The notes: generated by a model not told the origin, from the letters alone. Positions 1 to 7,993 are shown, counted from the stretch's first letter. The stretch is 7,993 nucleotides of DNA from an uncultured Eubacteriales bacterium (GCA_934501135.1 CAKSUE010000025.1:1-7993); one strand, 5' to 3'. Program-made: numbers and translations.

Positions 1-834
1 CTATTATATAGAGTAAATAGTGTTTTTCTTATTTTACTAGAACATATAATGGAAGAGTTTTCTCAGAGCGAATTTATTCCATCTGATTTTGAGCTTGAAA
101 TATCGGATAATGGTAGTATTAGTCCATTGTGTTTAGAGACGTTTAACGGTGATATTATAAAAGTACAAGGCAAAATTGACAGAGTAGATGTGATGCAAAA
201 AAATGGGAAATCTTATGTAAGAATATTAGACTATAAAACCGGGATAAAAGATTTTAAATTATCCGATATTATATATGGTCTAAATGCACAGATGCTTATA
301 TATATGTTAACTATTTGCAAAAATGGAAAGTCAAAGTATAAAGGGATGGTGCCGGCAGGTATTTTATATATGCCTTGTAAAAAACCGTTAATAAGTGTAG
401 ATAGAAATATTTCAGAAATCAAATTAAAATCTGAAATAAATAAAAAGCTCAGGATGAATGGTTTAGTTTTGGATAATCCAGAAGTTATACAGGGTATGGA
501 AAAAGATGCTAAAGGAATATTTATTCCTGTTCCTTTAAAAGACGGCGAATTAAAGAAAACTGATAGTGTAGCGAGTATAGCTCAAATAGGATCTATTATG
601 AATTATTTAGAAAAGTTAATTATTTCTATGGCAGAAACATTAAAAAGTGGAGATATATCTGCAGATCCTGTAGTTGGAGAATATAATGCATGTAAATATT
701 GCGACTATAAATCGGTTTGTGGTCATGAGGATATAAATGAGGGTAGAAAAGTTGAAAAATTAGATAGAATTGCTACTATTAAATTAATAGAGGAAAGTGT
801 AGGTGTAAAAAATAATGGGAAAGAGGTGGACTGA
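1..834 (+). CDS. addB: ATP-dependent helicase/nuclease subunit B (AddB), C-terminal part
   Basis: This is the 3' end of addB; the reading frame is open back to base 1, so the gene begins upstream and the ATG at 49 is internal. The 277 visible residues are the C-terminal RecB-type nuclease domain. Numbering from base 1, I see GKIDRVD with Asp60, LDYKTG with Asp77 and Lys79, and the QxxxY motif Gln97-Tyr101. These are the PD-(D/E)XK metal-binding and catalytic residues. Near the end, Cys231-x2-Cys234-x5-Cys240 matches the three C-terminal cysteines that, with one upstream cysteine outside this window, hold the 4Fe-4S cluster of the family. By family knowledge, AddB cuts the strand ending 5' and recognises Chi, working with AddA in break repair in the cytoplasm. 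The gene overlaps addA by 20 bases, indicating one operon. The nuclease looks intact. Confidence 0.95.
   Translation, partial: LLYRVNSVFLILLEHIMEEFSQSEFIPSDFELEISDNGSISPLCLETFNGDIIKVQGKIDRVDVMQKNGKSYVRILDYKTGIKDFKLSDIIYGLNAQMLIYMLTICKNGKSKYKGMVPAGILYMPCKKPLISVDRNISEIKLKSEINKKLRMNGLVLDNPEVIQGMEKDAKGIFIPVPLKDGELKKTDSVASIAQIGSIMNYLEKLIISMAETLKSGDISADPVVGEYNACKYCDYKSVCGHEDINEGRKVEKLDRIATIKLIEESVGVKNNGKEVD
801..805 (+). promoter_or_regulatory. Ribosome binding site of addA, inside addB
   Basis: AGGTG lies nine bases before the ATG at 815 and is within the last codons of addB. It is a modest match to the Shine-Dalgarno consensus. The ATG at 815 is the only sensible start, because the conserved N-terminal WTEEQ motif begins at residue 5. 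A stronger purine block, GAGGTGG at 822-828, sits just after the start and has no in-frame start codon behind it. Translational coupling to addB is therefore likely. Confidence 0.55.
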
Positions 835-3800
835 AGAACAAAAAAATGCAATTAATTCAAGGGAAGGAACAGTGCTTGTGTCTGCTGCAGCTGGATCTGG
901 CAAAACAGCTGTTTTAGTACAAAGAGTAATAGAAAGAATTACAAATGAAAAAAATCCATGTGATGCGGACAAACTTTTGATAGTTACATTTACTAAGGCT
1001 GCGGCGTTAGAAATGAGAAATAGAATTGCTCAAAAAATATCTGAACTAGTAGACAAGGATCCTTATAATATGCATTTGAGAAGACAGCAAATATTATTAA
1101 CTAAAGCCCATATAAGTACAATACATAGTTTTTGTAGTGAAATTGTAAGGGAAAATTTCTATAAACTGAATATTTCTAAGGAATTTAGAATAGCAGATAC
1201 ATATGAGATGTCTATTTTAAGGGATGAAGCTTTACAGCATGTGCTTTTGAATTTTTATGAAAGGGAAAGCGAAGAATTTATAAATTTTGTAGAAACATTT
1301 AGTACAGGCAAAGATGATAGTAAATTGTCTAGTATAATAAATACTCTTTATAATTTTATACGGTCTCATCCATTTCCGGAATTGTGGTTAAATGAGAAAG
1401 TTAGTATGTATGAAGAAAAGGAAAATGTACTAAATACACTTTGGGGACAAACAATACTTAAGTATGCACATAGTGCTGTTAACTATTGTATTAATTTAAC
1501 CCAGAGTTCTTTATTGGCGATTACTGAAGATAGTACTATTGAAAATGCGTATAAACCATCTTTTTTATCGGACTTATCAGCTCTTACAGAACTAGAAAAT
1601 GTAATTAGTAAAGGATCATGGAACGATATTTGTAGTAGAGTTACTTTATTTGAGTTTTCAAAACTTAAACCACTTAGGGGGTACAAGGACGACCCAATAA
1701 AGACTAAGGTATGCGGTAACAGGGATGAGGTAAAATCGGCGATTAAAAGGTTAGCTAAATTATTTTATTCAGATGAGGATACGTGTCTTGAAGATATTTC
1801 TAAACTTCAGCCTATAATACGAATTTTGTTTGAAGCGGTTAATATGTTTTCAAAAAAATTAGATGAGCTAAAACTGCTTAAATGCGTTGCAGATTTCGGA
1901 GATCTGGAACATTGGATGATCAAGTTATTAGTTGAACCAGATAATAAAGGTGGATACATAAAAACTGAAACAGCAGTGGCATTATCTGAAAAATTTGAAG
2001 AGATAATGGTTGATGAGTATCAAGACACTAACGAGGCACAAGATATAATATTTAGGGCTTTATCTAAAAATGAAAGTAACCTATTTTTAGTAGGAGATGT
2101 AAAGCAAAGTATATATAGGTTTAGACAGGCTATGCCGGAAATATTTTTAAACAGAAAAGAAAAGTATAATAAATTTATTCCCGAACTCAAAAATTATCCT
2201 GCAAAAATTATTTTAGATAAAAATTTTAGAAGTAGGAGTGAGGTCACCAATACTGTTAATTTTGTTTTTAGACAAATTATGTCAAAACAAGTGGGCCAGA
2301 TAGATTATAATAATGAAGAAAAGCTTATACCAGCTGCATCTTATAGCGATAGTAATAATGTAAATACCGTAGTTGACATTATAGATCTTTCAAAGAGTGA
2401 AACTTCTGATATGGACATAGTTGAAGCTAGACATATATCTAAAATTATTTTAAAAATGATATCTGAAGGCTATAAAATAAAAGATGGTAATATTGAAAGG
2501 CCAGTTACATATAAAGACTTTTGTATACTTATGAGAAGTGCTAACAAACATGCATCAATTTATACAAAAGAACTTCAACTAAATTTAATACCTGCATGGT
2601 CTGATGTTTCCGGAAGCTTTTTTGAGACAACTGAGATATCTGTAATGTTATCGTTATTAAAAGTTATAAATAATCCCGTTAATGATGTGGCAATTTTATC
2701 TGTACTTGTAAGTCCTATTTTTGGTTTTACACCTGATAAACTTAGCAAAATAAGGTTAGTAGATAAGAAATTGCCATTATATTTTGCAATAAAAGAATTA
2801 GCTAAAATGGGAGATAAAGAATGCAGTGAGTTTATTTGTAGTATAGAAGATTACAGAAGAGTATCCTTAGTTATGTCACCCGATAAACTAATTGATTATA
2901 TTTATGAAAAATCTGGATATTCATCTATGGTACAAACAATGAAAAATGGTTACTTAAGACTTGCAAATTTAAGGCTTTTGGTAGAGTATGCAAAAAATTA
3001 TGGACAGTCAGGTTACAAGAGTCTTTCAGGTTTTATAAGATTTATTAATAAGCTTGAACAAAACAAAACAGATATTTCTGCTGCTAATACAGTAAATGAA
3101 AATGCAAATGTTGTGAAAATTATGAGTATACATAGGTCAAAGGGACTAGAATTTCCTATTTGTATAATTGCAGGCTGTTCAAGGAAATTTAATATGGATA
3201 AAGACGAAATTCTTATTCATCCATCTTTAGGTCTAGGAATAAAACTTAGAAATAATGATAATATAGTTCAATATACAACGATGTCAAGAGAGGCAGTATC
3301 CATTGAAATTGAGAATGATAATATATCAGAAGAACTTAGAATTCTCTATGTTGCAATGACAAGGGTAAAAGATATTGAAAAAACGTTAAAAAAGTTATCA
3401 TCCAAACTTGTTGGGACGAATGTAATATCGTCCTATATAGTTAGAAATGCATCGTCTTTTTCAGATTGGATTATTTCCTGTGCATTACGCCATCCGAGTG
3501 GCTCACAGCTTAGAAAAATAGCAGGGGATGTTCATGGAATCACAATAAAAGATGATAATATGTGGAATATAGGGCTAGTTTACGAAAACTATGATTGTGA
3601 GTTGTGTAAAACCTGTTATGATAAAAGCGAAGTGATTTTTGATGAAAAGCTGATTGGCAAAATTGATAAAAGATTTAATTTTATATATCCTAAAGAAAAA
3701 TTGAGAAAGATACCTAATAAAGTTTCAGCTTCAATAATATCATCAAAACGCAGTTTTAGTAAAAGCCTAAAAAGACCTGAATTTATAAAAAAGAAAGGTT

Positions 3801-4309
3801 TAAGCTCTAAAGAGAAAGGAATAGCCTTACATAATTTTATGCAGTTTGCAGATTATAAAAGTGCAGTACTCAATCCCGCTGAGGAACTCAAAAGATTGGT
3901 TGATAAAGGTTTTTTAACTAAACAGCAAAGCGATGCAATTGATATTTATAAAATATATAGGTTTTTTAATAGTGATTTAGCTAAACGTATTTTGAAATCA
4001 GATAAAGTTATAAGAGAATTTAGATTTACTGTTGATATACCAGCAAAGCAAGTTTGTGATAATTTAGATGATTATGAAAGTAACGAGAATATTATACTTC
4101 AGGGAGCAGTTGATTGTGTATTTTGTGAAAAAGATGAAATAGTAATAGTAGATTACAAAACAGGTCTTTCCGCCAATTCCGATGTTGAGGAAAATTATGT
4201 AGATCAATTAAAGTTATATAAATATGCAATGGAGAAATGTATGAACAAAAGAGTAAAAGAATGTATAGTATATTCATTTGCCCAGGGTAAAACTAAGAAT
4301 GTAAAATAA
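815..4309 (+). CDS. addA: ATP-dependent helicase/nuclease subunit A (AddA)
   Basis: This is the complete motor subunit of AddAB: an SF1A 3'-5' DNA helicase fused to a RecB-type nuclease. It unwinds broken DNA ends and cuts the 3'-ending strand before Chi, preparing RecA loading. The N-terminal Q-motif region WTEEQ (5-9) is followed by Walker A AAAGSGKT (24-31), motif Ia TFTKAAA (58-64) and TIHSFC (102-107). Motif II is DEYQD (400-404), motif III GDVKQSIYRFRQ (427-438), motif IV DKNFRS (468-473), motif V MSIHRSKGLEFP (770-781) and motif VI LYVAMTR (844-850). The C-terminal nuclease has His1006, Asp1100, DYKTG with Asp1113 and Lys1115, and Gln1131-x3-Tyr1135. At 1164 residues it is somewhat shorter than B. 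subtilis AddA (1232). Two oddities are an apparent ten-residue gap after motif VI and a CxxCxxC cluster at 928-934. It overlaps the end of addB, so the two are co-transcribed and probably co-translated. Confidence 0.97.
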   Translation: MGKRWTEEQKNAINSREGTVLVSAAAGSGKTAVLVQRVIERITNEKNPCDADKLLIVTFTKAAALEMRNRIAQKISELVDKDPYNMHLRRQQILLTKAHISTIHSFCSEIVRENFYKLNISKEFRIADTYEMSILRDEALQHVLLNFYERESEEFINFVETFSTGKDDSKLSSIINTLYNFIRSHPFPELWLNEKVSMYEEKENVLNTLWGQTILKYAHSAVNYCINLTQSSLLAITEDSTIENAYKPSFLSDLSALTELENVISKGSWNDICSRVTLFEFSKLKPLRGYKDDPIKTKVCGNRDEVKSAIKRLAKLFYSDEDTCLEDISKLQPIIRILFEAVNMFSKKLDELKLLKCVADFGDLEHWMIKLLVEPDNKGGYIKTETAVALSEKFEEIMVDEYQDTNEAQDIIFRALSKNESNLFLVGDVKQSIYRFRQAMPEIFLNRKEKYNKFIPELKNYPAKIILDKNFRSRSEVTNTVNFVFRQIMSKQVGQIDYNNEEKLIPAASYSDSNNVNTVVDIIDLSKSETSDMDIVEARHISKIILKMISEGYKIKDGNIERPVTYKDFCILMRSANKHASIYTKELQLNLIPAWSDVSGSFFETTEISVMLSLLKVINNPVNDVAILSVLVSPIFGFTPDKLSKIRLVDKKLPLYFAIKELAKMGDKECSEFICSIEDYRRVSLVMSPDKLIDYIYEKSGYSSMVQTMKNGYLRLANLRLLVEYAKNYGQSGYKSLSGFIRFINKLEQNKTDISAANTVNENANVVKIMSIHRSKGLEFPICIIAGCSRKFNMDKDEILIHPSLGLGIKLRNNDNIVQYTTMSREAVSIEIENDNISEELRILYVAMTRVKDIEKTLKKLSSKLVGTNVISSYIVRNASSFSDWIISCALRHPSGSQLRKIAGDVHGITIKDDNMWNIGLVYENYDCELCKTCYDKSEVIFDEKLIGKIDKRFNFIYPKEKLRKIPNKVSASIISSKRSFSKSLKRPEFIKKKGLSSKEKGIALHNFMQFADYKSAVLNPAEELKRLVDKGFLTKQQSDAIDIYKIYRFFNSDLAKRILKSDKVIREFRFTVDIPAKQVCDNLDDYESNENIILQGAVDCVFCEKDEIVIVDYKTGLSANSDVEENYVDQLKLYKYAMEKCMNKRVKECIVYSFAQGKTKNVK

Positions 4310-4325
4310 AGAATGAATGGTCTTG

Positions 4326-4345
4326 AAAAAATAACAAAAAATAAC
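4326..4345 (+). repeat. Perfect two-copy tandem repeat of AAAAAATAAC
   Basis: The ten-base unit AAAAAATAAC occurs twice head to tail, 16 bases after the addA stop. The flanking TTGAAAAA (4323-4330) also has an inverted partner TTTTTCAA at 4362-4369, giving a possible weak AT-only hairpin with a 31-base loop. In DNA this AT-rich, such a short repeat may be chance or replication slippage. No function can be assigned. Confidence 0.5.
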
Positions 4346-4426
4346 ATTGAGTTTTGTGGCATTTTTCAAAATTTAATAAAAGACTAACAAAAGTAAACAA
4401 TAAAAATTCTGAAAATTTACACCGAA

Positions 4427-4468
4427 CGCAGTGTGCACAAATAAAATGACTGCTATGCGATTTTTTTC
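4427..4468 (+). terminator. Candidate rho-independent terminator after addA
   Basis: GCAGT at 4428-4432 can pair with ACTGC at 4449-4453. Alternatively, CGCA at 4427-4430 can pair with TGCG at 4456-4459. The second arm is followed by a run of seven T (4461-4467). The stem is only four or five pairs with a loop of about 16 bases, so it is weak by usual standards. The loop side contains the palindrome TGTGCACA (4432-4439). The position fits: 118 bases after addA and just ahead of the glgB promoter. A folding calculation would decide between terminator and chance. Confidence 0.3.
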
Positions 4469-4490
4469 TAAGAAAACAACCAAAAAATGC

Positions 4491-4519
4491 TTGAATTTTC
4501 CGTATGCAGTTGATATTAT
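4491..4519 (+). promoter_or_regulatory. SigA-type promoter for glgB
   Basis: The -35 box TTGAAT (4491-4496) matches TTGACA at four of six bases. It is separated by exactly 17 bases from the -10 box TATTAT (4514-4519), which matches TATAAT at five of six. An A-rich stretch upstream (4470-4487) could act as an UP element. Transcription would start near 4526, giving a leader of about 35 bases, too short for a riboswitch. In AT-rich DNA such matches arise by chance, but the spacing and location make this the best candidate in the gap. Confidence 0.6.
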
Positions 4520-4540
4520 ATATTTAAGTAGAATGGTTAA

Positions 4541-4550
4541 AGGTGAGGAG
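4541..4550 (+). promoter_or_regulatory. Ribosome binding site of glgB
   Basis: AGGTGAGGAG ends 11 bases before the ATG at 4562. The TTG at 4551 that follows it directly runs into a stop after one codon, so it is not a start. The ATG at 4562 is also the first in-frame start that leaves the whole carbohydrate-binding module intact. Confidence 0.7.
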
Positions 4551-4561
4551 TTGTATTAATA

Positions 4562-6913
4562 ATGAATTTAAATGAGAATCAAGAAATAACAAGTTTTCAC
4601 GATGGCTCTAATTATAAATCTTATGATTTTATGGGTGCACATAGAGAAACTGTTGATGGACAAAACTGTGTTGTTTTTAGAACATGGGCACCTCAAGCTA
4701 ATTCAGTTTCTGTTGTTGGCGATTTCAATAATTGGGATAGAAATATTCATAAAATGAATAGAATTAGTTCTGATGGTTTATGGGAATGTTATATAATGGA
4801 AGATATCTCTGAGTTTAGTATTTATAAGTATAGTGTAGAGACATCATGGAATGAAATTATTTTAAAAACAGATCCATATGCATTTCACTGCGAAACAAGA
4901 CCCTCCGACGCTTCAAGAGTTTATGATATAGAAGGGTATGAGTGGAACGACTCAAAATGGATTAGGCATAAAAAAAATAGTAATCAATACAACTCACCAA
5001 TAAATATTTATGAAGTTCATGCAGGATCCTGGAGAAGATATCAAGACGGAAATACATTTTCATATAAGAAACTTGCCGATGAGCTTATTCCATATGTAAA
5101 AGAGATGGGATATACTCACATTGAGCTAATGCCGTTAACTGAATATCCTTTTGATGGTTCATGGGGATATCAGGTAACAGGGTATTTTGCACCAACATCT
5201 AGATATGGTACACCTCATGATTTTATGGAGTTTATTGATAGATGCCATCAAGATAATATTGGAGTTATTATGGATTGGGTCCCAGCCCATTTCCCAAGAG
5301 ATGCTCATGGTTTAGCAAAATTTGACGGAAGCTGTTGCTACGAATATTCAGATCCTCGTAAAGGTGAGCATAAAGATTGGGGTACATTGGTATTTGATTA
5401 TGGACGTAATGAAGTAATAAGTTTTTTAATTTCCAGTGCTATGTTTTGGCTTGAAAAATATCATATGGATGGAATAAGAGTAGATGCGGTTGCGTCTATG
5501 CTTTACTTAGACTACAGTCGTAAAGACGGTGAATGGGTGCCAAATAAAAATGGAGGAAAAGAAAATCTTGAAGCAGTAGAGTTTTTGAAAAAATTAAATG
5601 AAACTATTTTTGCAAGTTTCCCGGAAGCAATGATTATTGCAGAGGAATCCACATCTTGGCCTTTGGTTTCAAGACCAACATATAGTGGAGGCCTTGGCTT
5701 TAATTATAAATGGAATATGGGCTGGATGAATGATATGCTTCACTATATGTCATTAGATCCTCAGTATCGTCCATTTAATCATGATAATTTAACTTTTTCA
5801 TTTTTCTATGCTTTTTCAGAAAATTATATACTTCCTATATCACACGATGAAGTGGTCCATGGCAAAGGCTCTTTAATTAATAAGATCCCTGGTGATTACG
5901 ACCAGAAATTTGCAGGCCTTAGGGCTTTTATGTCTTACGTAATGGCACATCCAGGCAAAAAGCTTTTGTTTATGGGTACAGAATTTGCTCAGTTTAAAGA
6001 ATGGGATTACACTTCAGAACTAGATTGGTTATTATTAGACTATAATGCACACAAAAATACTCATAATTTCTTTAAGGCATTAAACCATTTCTATCTATCT
6101 TGCAAACCACTTTGGGAAGTTGACTTTTCATGGGATGGATTTTCTTGGATTTCAAATGATGATTATAGTCAAAGTATTATAAGCTTTAGAAGGATAGATA
6201 AAAGTGGTAAGGAAATTATAGTTGTATGCAACTTTCAGCCTACGTACCGTGAAAACTATAGAATAGGTGTTCCTTTTAGTGGAACGTATTCAGAAATATT
6301 TAATTCCGATTCCAAAGAGTTTGGTGGATCAGGTGTTACGAATGGTTCAAATATTAAATCAGAAGATGAACCTATGCATGGATATGAACAGTCTGTCGTT
6401 CTGAAAATACCACCAATGTCTGTAATGTATTTAAGGTGTGTGCGTAAGAAGCCTGTTCCTAAAAAATCAAAAAAATCAACGTTATCTAATGAAAATAGCA
6501 AAGAATTTACTGCACAAAAGACAAAAGATTTGTCTCAAAAAAGTAAAGAAAGTTCAGAAAATACTAAGGTAAAATCTAAATCTTTGCCATTAAAAGAAGA
6601 ACATGAATCTACAAAAGACGTAAATAAAAAGAAAACTATAAAATCAGATAAACCTATTGTAGATAAAAAACAAATTACTGATAATACAAAAAAAGAAGTG
6701 AACAATAAAGAAGATCTGGAAAATAATAATGCTAATAATCAACAAGGTGAGCCATCTTTACAAAATGATGTTAGTAAAAACAAGGAAATAGTGCAGGAAT
6801 CTGTTGAATCCAAGAATAACGAAGTCCAAGATGGAAATAAGAATAATATTCCTACAAACCAAATAAAAAAAATATCAAGAAAGAAAAAGAAAAAAATATC
6901 TAAAAGAAAATAA
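4562..6913 (+). CDS. glgB: 1,4-alpha-glucan branching enzyme (GlgB) with long lysine-rich C-terminal tail
   Basis: This cytoplasmic enzyme cuts alpha-1,4 glucan chains and rejoins them in alpha-1,6 linkage, making the branches of glycogen (EC 2.4.1.18). An N-terminal CBM48 module spans roughly residues 25-115 and includes [11 protein letters not shown]. It leads into a GH13 barrel. Region I is DWVPAHF (238-244) and region II GIRVDAV (304-310) with nucleophile Asp308. Region III is AEEST with acid/base Glu361, and region IV is SHDEVVHG with Asp429. The spacing Asp308-Glu361-Asp429 equals that of E. coli GlgB (405-458-526). The all-beta C-terminal domain ends near residue 628, close to the full 627-residue length of B. 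subtilis GlgB. The remaining 150 or so residues are an extra low-complexity tail, annotated separately. The gene has its own promoter and is followed after 28 bases by glgC, so the two are probably one glycogen operon. Confidence 0.97.
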   Translation: MNLNENQEITSFHDGSNYKSYDFMGAHRETVDGQNCVVFRTWAPQANSVSVVGDFNNWDRNIHKMNRISSDGLWECYIMEDISEFSIYKYSVETSWNEIILKTDPYAFHCETRPSDASRVYDIEGYEWNDSKWIRHKKNSNQYNSPINIYEVHAGSWRRYQDGNTFSYKKLADELIPYVKEMGYTHIELMPLTEYPFDGSWGYQVTGYFAPTSRYGTPHDFMEFIDRCHQDNIGVIMDWVPAHFPRDAHGLAKFDGSCCYEYSDPRKGEHKDWGTLVFDYGRNEVISFLISSAMFWLEKYHMDGIRVDAVASMLYLDYSRKDGEWVPNKNGGKENLEAVEFLKKLNETIFASFPEAMIIAEESTSWPLVSRPTYSGGLGFNYKWNMGWMNDMLHYMSLDPQYRPFNHDNLTFSFFYAFSENYILPISHDEVVHGKGSLINKIPGDYDQKFAGLRAFMSYVMAHPGKKLLFMGTEFAQFKEWDYTSELDWLLLDYNAHKNTHNFFKALNHFYLSCKPLWEVDFSWDGFSWISNDDYSQSIISFRRIDKSGKEIIVVCNFQPTYRENYRIGVPFSGTYSEIFNSDSKEFGGSGVTNGSNIKSEDEPMHGYEQSVVLKIPPMSVMYLRCVRKKPVPKKSKKSTLSNENSKEFTAQKTKDLSQKSKESSENTKVKSKSLPLKEEHESTKDVNKKKTIKSDKPIVDKKQITDNTKKEVNNKEDLENNNANNQQGEPSLQNDVSKNKEIVQESVESKNNEVQDGNKNNIPTNQIKKISRKKKKKISKRK
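6452..6910 (+). other. Low-complexity, lysine-rich C-terminal extension of GlgB (residues 631-783)
   Basis: After the enzyme's last beta-strand (VMYLRC, 621-626) the frame continues for about 153 residues rich in Lys, Asn, Ser, Glu and Gln. I count 37 Lys and 2 Arg against about 23 acidic residues, with one Phe and no Trp, Tyr or Cys. It should be intrinsically disordered and net positive. The last 15 residues contain an imperfect repeat, KISRK then KISKR, around a run of five Lys. There is no signal peptide, sorting motif or membrane segment. The frame stays open with no stop, so it is a real extension of the coding sequence. Its function is unknown; binding to a polyanion or protein partner, or tethering to the granule, is conjecture. 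Confidence 0.85.
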
Positions 6914-6926
6914 TAATTTTTAAACC

Positions 6927-6933
6927 GAGGAGG
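6927..6933 (+). promoter_or_regulatory. Ribosome binding site of glgC
   Basis: GAGGAGG is a near-perfect Shine-Dalgarno sequence, eight bases before the ATG at 6942. I see no promoter or terminator in the 28-base gap after glgB, so glgC is most likely translated from the glgB transcript. This site is clearly stronger than those of addA and glgB, suggesting efficient GlgC synthesis. Confidence 0.85.
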
Positions 6934-6941
6934 AATAACAT

Positions 6942-7993
6942 ATGTTTCCAAAGCAGGAAGTCGTTGCAATGTTGCTTGCGGGGGGACAGGGCAGCAGACT
7001 TGGAGTGTTAACAAGGAAACTTGCAAAACCAGCAGTTCCATATGGGGGTAAATACAGAATAATAGACTTCCCACTTTCAAATTGTGCCAATTCTGGTATA
7101 GATGCAGTTGGTGTACTTACTCAATACCAGCCATTGGTTTTAAATGAATATATAGGTAACGGTAAACCATGGGATCTAGATAGTATGAATGGCGGAGTAC
7201 AGGTTCTTTCGCCATATCAAAGGAGCAGAGGCGCAGATTGGTACAAGGGGACCGCAAATGCCATTTATCAAAATATGAATTATATAGAAAGATACGATCC
7301 TGATTATGTAGTTATTCTTTCTGGTGATCATATTTATAAAATGGATTATTCAAAAATGATTGCTTACCATAAGGAACAAGAGGCTGATTGTACAATAGCA
7401 GTAATAGATGTTCCAATGGCGGAAGCATCACGTTTTGGAATTTTAAATACTAATCCTGATAACTCCATATATGAATTTGATGAGAAACCCAAAATTCCAA
7501 AAAGTACAAAAGCATCTATGGGAATTTATGTTTTTAATTGGGATAAACTTAAGAAATATTTAACTGAGGATGCTAAAAACAGTAAATCCTCGAATGATTT
7601 TGGTAAGGATATCCTTCCCCGAATGTTAGAATCTGGGGAAAAAATGGTTGCATACAATTTTTCAGGATATTGGAAAGATGTTGGGACAATCGAAAGTCTT
7701 TGGGAGGCAAATATTGATTTATTAGATCCTAAAGTTACTTTAGATTTAAGTGATGAATCATGGAAAATCTATTCAAATAATCCTGTTATGCCTCCACATT
7801 ATATTGCAGATGGCGCGAAGGTACAAAATTCTTTAGTTGCGGATGGCTGCAATATATATGGTAAAGTAGATCTTTCTGTAATTTTTGCAGGAGTGTATAT
7901 AGGACATAGTGCGGTAGTAAGAGATTCTATAATTATGCCTGGCGCAAGAATAGAAGAAGGCGCAGTTGTACAATATGCAATTATTTCAGAAAA
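6942..7993 (+). CDS. glgC: Glucose-1-phosphate adenylyltransferase (GlgC), 3' end cut by window
   Basis: GlgC converts glucose-1-phosphate and ATP into ADP-glucose and pyrophosphate (EC 2.7.7.27), the committed step of bacterial glycogen synthesis. The 350 visible codons begin [15 protein letters not shown]. The nucleotidyltransferase signature [11 protein letters not shown] is at 14-24, with Arg19, followed by [20 protein letters not shown] (28-47). KGTANA (102-107), GDHIY with Asp129 (128-132) and DEKP with Lys182 (180-183) mark the substrate and metal sites. From about residue 286 the hexapeptide repeats of the left-handed beta-helix start (for example [14 protein letters not shown]). Comparable Firmicute proteins are about 380-400 residues, so some 30-50 are missing beyond the window. 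All key residues are present, favouring the catalytic GlgC over the degenerate GlgD paralogue. A glgD or glgA gene may follow. Confidence 0.96.
   Translation, partial: MFPKQEVVAMLLAGGQGSRLGVLTRKLAKPAVPYGGKYRIIDFPLSNCANSGIDAVGVLTQYQPLVLNEYIGNGKPWDLDSMNGGVQVLSPYQRSRGADWYKGTANAIYQNMNYIERYDPDYVVILSGDHIYKMDYSKMIAYHKEQEADCTIAVIDVPMAEASRFGILNTNPDNSIYEFDEKPKIPKSTKASMGIYVFNWDKLKKYLTEDAKNSKSSNDFGKDILPRMLESGEKMVAYNFSGYWKDVGTIESLWEANIDLLDPKVTLDLSDESWKIYSNNPVMPPHYIADGAKVQNSLVADGCNIYGKVDLSVIFAGVYIGHSAVVRDSIIMPGARIEEGAVVQYAIISE

Noticed and set aside
231..422. Minus-strand open frame of 63 codons inside addB
   Set aside because: It is a shadow of the AddB nuclease domain with no independent support. The same applies to minus-strand frames at 784-972, 1483-1686, 4092-4277 and 6256-6501.
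49..834. ATG at 49 as the true start of a short free-standing nuclease gene
   Set aside because: The frame stays open to base 1 with AddB-like residues upstream of the ATG, there is no ribosome binding site before 49, and the context next to addA fits the end of a full-length addB.
4320..4370. TTGAAAAA / TTTTTCAA inverted repeat as the addA terminator
   Set aside because: The stem is AT-only with a 31-base loop and no clear T run after it. The hairpin at 4427-4468 is a better, though still weak, candidate.
6452..6910. GlgB tail as the product of a frameshift or as a separate gene
   Set aside because: It continues in the same frame as the catalytic domain with no internal stop and no ribosome binding site of its own. 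The glgC ribosome binding site follows its stop codon closely, as expected for a true gene end.
6739..7080. Minus-strand open frame of 113 codons across the glgB-glgC junction
   Set aside because: It is antisense to two well-supported genes. Its Phe/Leu-rich content simply mirrors the poly-A/Lys codons of the GlgB tail, and it has no recognisable domain.
1..7993. CRISPR array, tRNA, rRNA, insertion sequence or prophage elements
   Set aside because: I saw no spaced direct repeats, cloverleaf-like segments, transposase or integrase motifs, or terminal inverted repeats. Nearly all bases are taken by four housekeeping genes.

Overview
The window is AT-rich (about 30% GC by eye), with strong GGAGG-type ribosome binding sites and tightly packed genes all on the + strand. 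Gene order addB-addA and the close match of GlgB and GlgC to Firmicute forms point to a low-GC Gram-positive bacterium, most likely a member of the Clostridia. I cannot name a genus from the sequence alone. All genes look chromosomal and housekeeping. I see no mobile element, CRISPR array, tRNA or rRNA.

Positions 1-4309 hold the 3' end of addB followed by a complete addA, which overlaps it by 20 bases. Together they encode the AddAB helicase-nuclease, the Gram-positive counterpart of RecBCD. It resects double-strand breaks and loads RecA. Both nuclease active sites and the three C-terminal iron-sulfur cysteines of AddB are visible. AddA keeps all its helicase motifs but appears to lack about ten residues just after motif VI.

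Positions 4310-4561 are a 252-base intergenic region. It holds a short tandem repeat, a weak candidate terminator, then a good SigA-type promoter (TTGAAT, 17-base spacer, TATTAT) and a ribosome binding site. This separates the DNA-repair unit from the glycogen unit.

Positions 4562-7993 carry glgB (glycogen branching enzyme) and, 28 bases later, the first 350 codons of glgC (ADP-glucose pyrophosphorylase), cut by the window end. GlgC makes ADP-glucose, a glycogen synthase outside the window would polymerise it, and GlgB adds the alpha-1,6 branches.

The most unusual feature is the roughly 150-residue, lysine-rich, low-complexity tail on GlgB, absent from the standard enzyme of about 630 residues. 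I found no clear sign of a wholly new system. The best leads are this GlgB tail, the motif VI-adjacent gap in AddA and a cysteine cluster in the AddA linker.
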